This document shows positions 1 through 5,744 of a stretch of DNA of 8,890 nucleotides, in pieces (positions within the stretch are counted from its first letter, which is position 1; every line of letters starts with the position of its first letter). The DNA is from Pseudomonadota bacterium (GTDB lineage Bacteria; Pseudomonadota; Alphaproteobacteria; Rhodospirillales; 2-02-FULL-58-16). The position numbers and the translations under genes are program-made. Location: positions 1 through 8,890 of the forward strand of contig JADFTO010000105.1 in NCBI GenBank assembly GCA_022560215.1, written 5' to 3'. The notes under the pieces were generated by a model. That model saw only the letters and a list, made by a program, of their open reading frames with translations, was not told where the DNA came from and made no database searches.

Positions 1-955
1 GGCGGGGCTCCAGTCCGTCGAGGGCTTGGGGTGCGGTGCCCTCGAGGAGCCGCAGTCCCGGCACCCCGAGGGCGGCGGCGTTCCTAGCGATGGCGGCGCA
101 GCGGCCGGGGTCCCGCTCCACGGCGACGGCCCTGAGCGACACCCCCGTGCGCAGCCATTCGATGGCGACGGCGCCCGAACCCGCGCCCACGTCCCACAGC
201 ATCTGGCCCGGCAGCGGCGCCAGCGCCGCCAAGGTGGCGGCCCGCACCTCGCGCTTGGTGATCTGGCCGTCGTGTTCGAAGGCGTCCTCGGGCAGGCCGG
301 GCGCCCGCGACCAGGCGGTGGCGTTGTCTCCGGCCCGGCATTCCACGGCGACGGTGTTGAGGTCGGCAGACCGGGGATGGGGCCAGTCCCCGGCCGTGCC
401 TTCGGTGCGCGCCTCGCCCGCGCCGCCCATGTTTTCGAACACCGTCATCGGGCTCGGCCCGAAGCCGTGGTCACGCAAGGTCTCGGCGATCCGGCCGGGG
501 CTGTCCCCGTCCCGGCTCAGGATCAGCAGGCGGGCGCCGGGGGCGAAATGCAGCGCGATGGCCTGCACCGGCCTGCCGTGCACGGTCAGGGTTTCGGTGT
601 CCGCCAGGGGCCAGCACAGGCGCGCCGCCGCCAGGCTGAAGGCGCCGGGGACGGGAAGGACGCAGACGGCGTCCGCCCCGAAGCGTTCGCCAAGCATGGC
701 GCCGACGCCGAAAAACATGGGATCGCCCGAGGACAGGACCACGACCCGCTTGCCGCGAAGCTCCGCGATGCGGTCCAGGGCCGCCGGGAAGCCTGCACCC
801 CAGGTGAGGCGCTCCGCGCCCGTGCCGGGGACCTTGGCCAGATGGCGCTCGCCGCCGGCCAGCACGTCCGCCGTCTCGACGGCGGCCCGCGCCGCCGGGC
901 CCAGGCTTTCCATGCCCTCCTCGCCCATGCCGACGACGGTGATCCAGGGGCTCAT
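1..955 (-). CDS. cobL: Precorrin-6Y C5,15-methyltransferase (decarboxylating), CobL/CbiET fusion, 3' part outside window
   Basis: Cytoplasmic corrin-ring enzyme: SAM-dependent methylation at C5 and C15 plus decarboxylation of the C12 acetate chain in cobalamin synthesis. My own minus-strand translation gives 318 codons from ATG at 955 with no stop before the window edge; family members are about 400 residues, so the C-terminal fifth is missing. The N-terminal CbiE tetrapyrrole-methylase domain (about 1-200) shows GMGEEG (9-14) and SGDPMFFGVG (76-85). The CbiT domain follows, with ITKREVRA (232-239) and the SAM-binding motif WDVGAGSGAVAIEW (254-267). The start overlaps the cobH stop as ATGA, and GGGGGA (962-967) lies 6 nt upstream as ribosome binding site, so translation is probably coupled. 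Because CbiX is encoded upstream, the true substrate may be the cobalt-containing intermediate, making CbiET an equally good name. Family assignment is secure; pathway branch is inferred. Confidence 0.95.
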   Translation of the reverse strand, partial: MSPWITVVGMGEEGMESLGPAARAAVETADVLAGGERHLAKVPGTGAERLTWGAGFPAALDRIAELRGKRVVVLSSGDPMFFGVGAMLGERFGADAVCVLPVPGAFSLAAARLCWPLADTETLTVHGRPVQAIALHFAPGARLLILSRDGDSPGRIAETLRDHGFGPSPMTVFENMGGAGEARTEGTAGDWPHPRSADLNTVAVECRAGDNATAWSRAPGLPEDAFEHDGQITKREVRAATLAALAPLPGQMLWDVGAGSGAVAIEWLRTGVSLRAVAVERDPGRCAAIARNAAALGVPGLRLLEGTAPQALDGLEPR

Positions 956-1572
956 AAGTCGTCCCCCGCCATGGCGTTGACGGCCGCCGCGGCCAGCGCG
1001 CTGCCGCCGCGCCGGCCCCTGAGCGTGATGTGGGGAGCGCCAGTGCCGATCAGGGCGTCCTTGGATTCCGCCGCCCCGATGAAGCCGACGGGGAAGGCGG
1101 CGATGAGGGCCGGGGCGCCCGCCCCGCCGGCGATCATCTCCAGCAGCCGGAAGAGCGCCGTGGGCGCGTTTCCGATGGCCACCACCGCCCCTTCCAGGTG
1201 CTCCCGCCAGAGATCCACCGCCGCCGCCGAGCGGGTGCTTCCGGACCTCATCGCCATCGCCGCCGCCGCCGGGTGGTCGAGGGTGCAGATCACCTCATTG
1301 TCCGCGGGCAGGCGGGATCGCGTGATCCCGGCCGCCACCATCTGGCAGTCCGCCAGCACGGGGGCGCCGGCCAGCAAGGCGTCCCTTCCGGCGGCGCCGG
1401 CGCCGGGGCTGAAGGAAAGCTCGCCCATGATGTCGGGCATGGCGCAGGCGTGGACCAATCTCAGGACCACCGCCGTCATGTCGGCGGGGACGGCGTCCAG
1501 GTCCACTTCGGCGCGGACGGCGGCCATGGAGGCCCGCCGTATCTGGTCGGGGTCACGGATGTAATCGGCCAT
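952..1572 (-). CDS. cobH: Precorrin-8X (or cobalt-precorrin-8) methylmutase CobH/CbiC
   Basis: Moves the methyl group from C11 to C12 of precorrin-8, giving hydrogenobyrinic or cobyrinic acid. The protein is 206 residues, close to the usual 210 or so for the family. The N-terminus MADYIRDPDQI and the segment RLVHACAMPDI are typical; His41 in that segment corresponds to the catalytic histidine known in this family. The C-terminal half carries the conserved G-P-VGF-type pattern seen here as FPVGFIGAAESKDAL. It starts 11 nt after the cbiX stop without a good Shine-Dalgarno sequence, and its stop overlaps the cobL start by 4 nt, so it is the middle gene of a cbiX-cobH-cobL operon and probably depends on translational coupling. 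Whether the substrate carries cobalt cannot be decided from this protein alone; CbiX next to it favours the cobalt form (inference). Confidence 0.95.
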   Translation of the reverse strand: MADYIRDPDQIRRASMAAVRAEVDLDAVPADMTAVVLRLVHACAMPDIMGELSFSPGAGAAGRDALLAGAPVLADCQMVAAGITRSRLPADNEVICTLDHPAAAAMAMRSGSTRSAAAVDLWREHLEGAVVAIGNAPTALFRLLEMIAGGAGAPALIAAFPVGFIGAAESKDALIGTGAPHITLRGRRGGSALAAAAVNAMAGDDL

Positions 1573-1583
1573 GGCTTAGAGCG

Positions 1584-2465
1584 CTAACCGTTCGGTTGGC
1601 CGGTGCCGATGCCGCGAACGTGGTGATGGTGGCCTTGTTGGGGGGCGCCGACGTCGTCCTCGTATCCGATGATCTGCTCCCTGTACTTGCAGAGCTGGCA
1701 GTTCATGGCATTGTCGCCGGAGAACACCTCGTTCACCCGCTCGACGAAGCAATCGATGAGCAGGGGGTGGTCGTTGAAGTACCCGGCCTTGAGGATCTCG
1801 ACAGCTGGGTGCTTGGCCTGGACCTCGTCGGCCCAGGCGTAGATGCGCTTGACCAGGATCCCGGTGAACAAAAAGTAGGGGAAGACGATGATGCGCCGGA
1901 ACCCCATCTTCACCCCGCGTTCCAGGGCCGCGTCGACCAAGGGCTCGGTGACGCCGGAATAGGCGGCCTCGGCCCAGCCGAAGCCCATGCCCTCCCACAG
2001 CATGCGCGCCACCTTGGAGATGTTGGAATTGGCGTCCGGATCGTTGGTCCCGCGCCCGACCACGACCAGCAGGGTTTGCGATCGGTCCTCAGGCCCGCCG
2101 GTTTCGGCCTCCCCGATGCGCTCGGCGGCGGCGGCGAGCAGCTTGGGCTCGATGCCGAGATCCCGGGCCAGGGTGACCTCGATGCCGGGATTGTCGGCGG
2201 CAAAGGAGTTGGCTTCCGACGGCAGGTCGTTCTTCACGTGGCGGGCGGCGAACAGCATGCCGGGAAGGCAGACGATCCTTTTTGCGCCGCGTTTCTTCAG
2301 GGCCTCCAGCCCGTCGCGGATGACGGGGCGGGCGAACTCCAGGAAGCCGCTTTCCACGTCGTAGCCGGGAAGGCGGGGGCCGAGGAGCCCGGCCAGTCGG
2401 TTGAATTCCTCGACGGCCCGGGTATCGCGGCTGCCGTGGCCGCAGATCATCACGGCGTCTGTCAT
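1584..2465 (-). CDS. cbiX: Sirohydrochlorin cobaltochelatase, long CbiX type
   Basis: Inserts Co2+ into sirohydrochlorin at the start of the early-cobalt-insertion (anaerobic-type) route to cobalamin. It has 293 residues and two tandem chelatase-like halves. The first contains GHGSR with His10 and AARHVKNDL with His76, both expected metal or active-site histidines of class II chelatases; the second contains VGRGTNDPDANS (136-147) and FPYFLFTGILVKRI (195-208). The tail carries MNCQLC (Met254, Cys256, Cys259) and four consecutive histidines (279-282). An MxCxxC Fe-S motif and a histidine-rich stretch are known from the long CbiX of Bacillus megaterium. AAGGA at 2475-2479 lies 9 nt before ATG, supporting this start. 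It is the first gene of the minus-strand cobalamin operon and diverges from cobD. Confidence 0.95.
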   Translation of the reverse strand: MTDAVMICGHGSRDTRAVEEFNRLAGLLGPRLPGYDVESGFLEFARPVIRDGLEALKKRGAKRIVCLPGMLFAARHVKNDLPSEANSFAADNPGIEVTLARDLGIEPKLLAAAAERIGEAETGGPEDRSQTLLVVVGRGTNDPDANSNISKVARMLWEGMGFGWAEAAYSGVTEPLVDAALERGVKMGFRRIIVFPYFLFTGILVKRIYAWADEVQAKHPAVEILKAGYFNDHPLLIDCFVERVNEVFSGDNAMNCQLCKYREQIIGYEDDVGAPQQGHHHHVRGIGTGQPNG

Positions 2466-2507
2466 GGCGCTTGGTCCTTGCCTTCGTGCGTCGACTTAAC
2501 AGCGTGC

Positions 2508-2540
2508 CGGGGGGGCCTGGTCATTGCCTCCGGACCCCCG
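2508..2540. other. G-rich stem-loop in the cbiX/cobD divergent gap
   Basis: CGGGGG at 2508-2513 can pair with CCCCCG at 2535-2540 across a 21-nt loop. It sits in the 184-bp gap (2466-2649) between divergent cbiX and cobD, inside the likely 5' leader of cbiX when read on the minus strand. A second run of seven G lies at 2627-2633 just before cobD. Neither strand shows a run of T after the stem, so it is not a standard terminator. A 5'-leader control element is possible, but such a stem is easily met by chance in GC-rich DNA. Confidence 0.25.
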
Positions 2541-2649
2541 AGCCCGGCCCACCGACTATAAAGGAGACAAGCCGGCGGGCGTTAGAGCATTTTCCATGTA
2601 AATGGGCATTTCCGTTGACGGGACCAGGGGGGGCTCCCACACTCGGCCC

Positions 2650-3654
2650 ATGTTTACCTTCGGCTTAGGCAGTGGGGGGCTCGACCCGCTGATCCTTTTG
2701 CTGATCGCGCTCGCCGTCGAGGCCGCCGTCGGCGAGGCCAGGTTCCTGTTCAGGGTGGTGCCCCACCCGGTGCGCCTGATCGGCGGCCTGGTCGGCTTCC
2801 TTGACCGCAAGCTCAACCGCGAACAGCGGAGCGAAATGGACCGCGCCGTTCGCGGCCTGCTGGTGGTCTTGTTCGTCGCCGGGCTGTCCTTGGGCGTCGG
2901 CGTCGGCGTGGCCTGGCTGACCCAGACCTACAACTTCGCCTGGATCCTGGAGCTGTTCCTGGTGACCGCCCTGATCGCGCAGAGGGGGCTCTACGACCGG
3001 GTGCGCGCCGTCGGCGTCGCCCTCAGGGACCAGGGCCTGGGCGAGGCCCGCCGGGCGGTGTCCCATATCGTCGGCCGCGACCCTGACCGGCTGGACGAGC
3101 ACGGGGTGGCCCGGGGCGCCATCGAATCGGCGGCCGAGAACTTCTGCGACGCGGTGGTGGCGCCGGTGTTCTGGTACGTGCTGTTCGGGTTTCCCGGGCT
3201 GCTCCTCTACAAGGCCGTCAACACCATGGACAGCATGATCGGCTACCGCACGCCCCGCCACCGGGCCTTCGGCATGACGGCGGCCAGGCTCGACGACGCG
3301 CTCAACCTGATCCCGGCCCGCCTGGCCGGGCTGTTCCTGGCGATGGCCGCTCTGTTCGTGCCCACCGCCCGGCCGGGTGCGGCCTTCAAGGTGATGGTCC
3401 GGGACGCGGGCAAGCACCGCTCCATGAACGGGGGCTGGCCCGAAGGCGCGGTGGCCGGCGCCCTGGACCTGGCCCTGGCCGGCCCGCGCCATTACGTGGG
3501 CGAATCCGTGGCCGATTCCTGGATCGGCGACGGCACGGCCCGGGCCACCCACCGGGACATCCGGCGCACGCTATACCTCTATGTCTGCGCCTGCCTGATC
3601 AACGGCGCCTGGGTGGCGGCCATCGCCGTCATCCGCTTTTCGCCTTCCGGCTAG
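2650..3654 (+). CDS. cobD: Adenosylcobinamide-phosphate synthase CobD/CbiB
   Basis: Membrane enzyme that joins the aminopropanol (phosphate) arm to adenosylcobyric acid late in cobalamin synthesis. With the start at 2650 it has 334 residues, close to the family's roughly 320. Hydrophobic segments lie near 12-27, 68-90, 97-110, 165-188, 224-238 and 308-328. Family motifs seen are PHPVRLIG (38-45), SHIVGRDPDRLDEHGVARGA (138-157), the IESAAENFCDAVVAPVFWY region (159-177), YKAVNTMDSMIGYR (187-200) and ARLDDALNLIPARL (212-225). An in-frame ATG at 2602 would add 16 polar residues unlike the family N-terminus and has no ribosome binding site; 2650 begins just before the first hydrophobic segment and is preferred, although its G-rich tract is rather far upstream. 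The gene stands alone on the plus strand, diverging from cbiX and converging on the hemerythrin gene. Confidence 0.93.
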   Translation: MFTFGLGSGGLDPLILLLIALAVEAAVGEARFLFRVVPHPVRLIGGLVGFLDRKLNREQRSEMDRAVRGLLVVLFVAGLSLGVGVGVAWLTQTYNFAWILELFLVTALIAQRGLYDRVRAVGVALRDQGLGEARRAVSHIVGRDPDRLDEHGVARGAIESAAENFCDAVVAPVFWYVLFGFPGLLLYKAVNTMDSMIGYRTPRHRAFGMTAARLDDALNLIPARLAGLFLAMAALFVPTARPGAAFKVMVRDAGKHRSMNGGWPEGAVAGALDLALAGPRHYVGESVADSWIGDGTARATHRDIRRTLYLYVCACLINGAWVAAIAVIRFSPSG

Positions 3655-3755
3655 CGCCCGGCGCCCTTGAAGACCCCGCCACGGAGTGCCGGTCATGGGC
3701 CGAAGGGGACATTGGAACCGATGGTTAAGCGATGCGGCAAGTGTCGCGGCGGAGA

Positions 3756-4145
3756 TTACTTCTTTGCTTTCTGGGCCCGGGTATCTTCCTTGATGATATG
3801 CGGGATTAATCGTCTTTCCATCCAGTGATCAAGGTCTGTCCCCGCATCGGAAGAACCATGCCGTTTCTCACGCCACATTTCCCTAAGCTCGTCTAACAAC
3901 CTTTGATGCTCTTCTTTTTGCATTTTCAGTAGGGTGGAGCCGATTTCCTCATAATGCTCCTCCTCATCCCTGAAATGCGTGTTCGTGTATTGCAATAACA
4001 GATTAAACGACTGATCCAGAACAACACTTTCCCTGCCTTGTTTTACGGCATCAAAAAGCACATTGGCGGCATCAAAAATCATTCGATGCTGCTCGTCTAT
4101 TTTTTTGTTCCCGGTGTTATATTCCTCGGACCATTCATATCGCAT
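3756..4145 (-). CDS. Single-domain bacteriohemerythrin with one histidine ligand replaced by Gln
   Basis: Small cytoplasmic protein of 129 residues, the usual length for a stand-alone hemerythrin domain; the family binds O2 at a non-heme di-iron centre and is thought to store, deliver or sense O2. WSEEYNTGNKKIDEQH supplies His20, HFRDEEE gives His57 and bridging Glu61, HQRLL gives His80, and HIIKED gives His116 and bridging Asp121. The ligand expected 19 residues after His57 (equivalent to His73 of sipunculid hemerythrin) is Gln76, codon CAA, so only four of five histidines remain. A clear ribosome binding site (AAGAGGTC, 4153-4160) precedes ATG. The gene is strikingly AT-rich: two 60-base lines (3781-3840, 3961-4020) contain 26 and 25 G+C, against 50 in 3001-3060. 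It lies 192 bp downstream of nfnB on the same strand and is probably transcribed separately. Family is secure; role and O2 binding are open. Confidence 0.93.
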   Translation of the reverse strand: MRYEWSEEYNTGNKKIDEQHRMIFDAANVLFDAVKQGRESVVLDQSFNLLLQYTNTHFRDEEEHYEEIGSTLLKMQKEEHQRLLDELREMWREKRHGSSDAGTDLDHWMERRLIPHIIKEDTRAQKAKK

Positions 4146-4152
4146 CGCAATT

Positions 4153-4160
4153 GACCTCTT
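4153..4160 (-). promoter_or_regulatory. Ribosome binding site of the hemerythrin gene
   Basis: On the minus strand the bases read AAGAGGTC, ending 7 nt before the ATG at 4145-4143. GAGGT matches the anti-Shine-Dalgarno end well and fixes this start codon; no other in-frame start lies close by. Confidence 0.75.
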
Positions 4161-4219
4161 TTATTCCGCCACTCCCACGGCGGCATGAACTCTCTACGCA
4201 GCATTCCTGGATCGGCATC

Positions 4220-4235
4220 GATAGTAGCGGCTATC
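4220..4235. repeat. Dyad symmetry GATAG-N6-CTATC
   Basis: GATAG (4220-4224) and CTATC (4231-4235) are perfect inverted repeats around a 6-bp centre. It is the first of three consecutive dyads upstream of the hemerythrin gene, 75-90 bp before its start codon. It could be an operator half-site pair, but five-base arms alone are weak evidence. Confidence 0.35.
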
Positions 4236-4238
4236 TCG

Positions 4239-4255
4239 ACAATACAGCCTATTGT
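4239..4255. promoter_or_regulatory. Operator-like palindrome ACAATA-N5-TATTGT
   Basis: ACAATA (4239-4244) and TATTGT (4250-4255) form a perfect six-base inverted repeat with a 5-bp spacer, total 17 bp, about 94-110 bp upstream of the hemerythrin start. Size and AT-rich arms fit a dimeric regulator's site. It does not match the FNR consensus TTGAT-N4-ATCAA. No regulator gene is in the window, so the binding protein is unknown. Confidence 0.4.
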
Positions 4256-4264
4256 TAATGCCCG

Positions 4265-4284
4265 CTTCCGGTTGCATCCGGAAG
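4265..4284 (-). terminator. Possible weak terminator hairpin after nfnB
   Basis: CTTCCGG (4265-4271) and CCGGAAG (4278-4284) form a perfect 7-bp stem with a 6-nt loop, 53 nt after the nfnB stop. On the minus strand it is followed by GGGCATTAACAATAGG, which lacks a T tract, so intrinsic termination would be weak. It could instead be an RNA-stabilising 3' hairpin or a third DNA dyad belonging to the hemerythrin control region. Confidence 0.35.
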
Positions 4285-4337
4285 TGACGGAAGCTCCGGT
4301 CTGCTTATCCGCACCTGGCGAACATCGCGCCAAGCCA

Positions 4338-5744
4338 TCATCCAGCCTCAGCCGCCGCCGACAGGTCGCGATGAATGGCCTCGGCGGCATTCTTGCCGGC
4401 GCCGGCGGCGAGAATGACCGTAGCGGCGCCGGTGACCACGTCGCCGCCGGCGTAAATCCGGGCGCGCGTGGTGCGGCCGCTTTCCTGGTCGGCGACCAGG
4501 CAGCCCCAGCGGTCGGTCTCCAGCCCGGTGGCGCTCCTCAAGAGCAGCGGGTTGGGCGTCGTGCCGATCGACAGCACCACGTTATCCACCGGGATGACGA
4601 ACTCGGTGCCGGCCACCGGAACCGGCCGCGCGCGTCCCGACTCGTCGGGCTCGCCCAGTTCCATGACCTGGCACTTAAGCCCGCTGACCCAGCCCTCGTC
4701 GTTGCCGAGCACCTCGATGGGATTTGTCAGCCAGTGGAATTCGACGCCTTCCTCGATGGCGTGGCGATACTCTTCGATGCGGGCCGTCATTTCGGTTTCG
4801 CTGCGCCGGTAGACGATCAGCCCCTTTTCCGCTCCCATGCGCAAGGATGAGCGTATCGTGTCCATCGCCGTATTGCCGGCGCCGATCACGGCCACCCGTT
4901 TGCCGACCTTCATCGGCGTGTCGGCGGTAGGGAAGTCATAGGCCCGCATCAGGTTGATGCGGGTCAGGAATTCGTTGGCGGAGAATACGCCGTTGAGGTT
5001 CTCGCCGGGAATACCGAGGAACTTGGGCAGTCCGGCACCGGTACCGATAAAGACGGCGGTGAAGCCCATTTTATCCAAAAGGTCGTCCAGCGCGATGGTC
5101 TTGCCGACGATGACGTTGGTGACGATGTCAACGCCGCACTGCCTGAGGACATCGATTTCCCAGTCAAGCACGGCGTTGGGCAGGCGGAATTCCGGGATGC
5201 CGTAGCGCAACACCCCGCCCGGCGCGTGCAACGCCTCGTAGACGGTCACCGGATAGCCCATGTCCACCAGTTGGCCGGCGCAGACCAGCCCGGCCGGGCC
5301 CGAGCCGATGACGGCGATCTTCTCGTCGCGCCAGGGCTGCCGGGCGCCGTTGGTGGCCGGTTGGTCGCGTTCCCAATCGGCGACGAATCGTTCCAGATGC
5401 CCGATGGCCGGCGGAGTGAAACGGTTGTTCATGTGGCAAAGCTCCTCGCATTGGGTCTCCTGCGGGCAGACCCGTCCGCAGATGGCGGGCAGCGGGTTCG
5501 CGCCGCGAAGGATCGAGGCGGCTTTCGTCATGTCGCCGGCGGCGATGGCGTGGATAAATTCGGGGATCGGGATACGCACCGGACAGCCGTCAACGCAAAC
5601 CGCGTCCTGGCAGCGCAGGCAGCGTTCGGCCTCGAACAGTGCCCGCTGCAAGTCATAGCCCTCGTTGACCTCGAGGAAGTCGTGGGCGCGCACACCGGCG
5701 TCGCGCTGGGGCATCGTGGTCTTATCAATCCGTTTGACCGGCAT
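4338..5744 (-). CDS. nfnB: NfnB/SudA-type NAD(P)-binding large subunit (GltD-like Fe-S flavoprotein)
   Basis: Large subunit of an NADH-dependent ferredoxin:NADP+ oxidoreductase, a soluble flavin-based electron-bifurcating transhydrogenase. It has 468 residues, matching known NfnB proteins. Cys42, 45, 50, 54 and Cys89, 93, 99, 103 form the two N-terminal cysteine groups for [4Fe-4S] clusters. GSGPAG (147-152) is the FAD-binding fold, GAGNTA (288-293) the NAD(P)-binding fold, and YAGGDVVTGAATV (431-443) the C-terminal FAD motif. The open frame extends further upstream, but ATG at 5744 is preferred: it overlaps the nfnA stop as TGATG and has GGGAG 7 nt upstream (5752-5756). The same fold occurs in GltD of glutamate synthase and in SudA of sulfide dehydrogenase/ferredoxin reductase; the adjacent NfnA-like gene and absence of a gltB neighbour favour Nfn/Sud. 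Bifurcation itself is inferred from the family. Confidence 0.9.
   Translation of the reverse strand: MPVKRIDKTTMPQRDAGVRAHDFLEVNEGYDLQRALFEAERCLRCQDAVCVDGCPVRIPIPEFIHAIAAGDMTKAASILRGANPLPAICGRVCPQETQCEELCHMNNRFTPPAIGHLERFVADWERDQPATNGARQPWRDEKIAVIGSGPAGLVCAGQLVDMGYPVTVYEALHAPGGVLRYGIPEFRLPNAVLDWEIDVLRQCGVDIVTNVIVGKTIALDDLLDKMGFTAVFIGTGAGLPKFLGIPGENLNGVFSANEFLTRINLMRAYDFPTADTPMKVGKRVAVIGAGNTAMDTIRSSLRMGAEKGLIVYRRSETEMTARIEEYRHAIEEGVEFHWLTNPIEVLGNDEGWVSGLKCQVMELGEPDESGRARPVPVAGTEFVIPVDNVVLSIGTTPNPLLLRSATGLETDRWGCLVADQESGRTTRARIYAGGDVVTGAATVILAAGAGKNAAEAIHRDLSAAAEAG

Noticed and set aside
26..1564. Long plus-strand open frame of 512 codons antisense to cobH and cobL
   Set aside because: Low-complexity Arg/Ala/Gly-rich translation with no family motifs; the opposite strand encodes clear CobH and CobL. 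A by-product of high G+C.
1596..2561. Plus-strand open frame of 321 codons antisense to cbiX
   Set aside because: Third-position bias of cbiX keeps this strand free of stops; no recognisable domain and no ribosome binding site.
2556..2580. GGAGAC...GCC resembling the B12 box of a cobalamin riboswitch upstream of cobD
   Set aside because: Only the core GGAGAC and GCC match; the flanking bases differ and no other conserved riboswitch segment can be found in the 184-bp gap.
2602..2649. Alternative upstream ATG for cobD
   Set aside because: Adds 16 polar residues not typical of CbiB and has no Shine-Dalgarno sequence.
2665..3552. Minus-strand open frame of 295 codons inside cobD
   Set aside because: The translation is His/Gln/Gly-rich and unlike any family, whereas cobD on the plus strand has all CbiB motifs.
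3734..3747. Small hairpin GCGGC-AAGT-GTCGC between convergent cobD and the hemerythrin gene
   Set aside because: Five-base stem with a G-U pair and no immediate T run; too weak to call a terminator for cobD, though a shared convergent terminator would be expected in 3655-3755.
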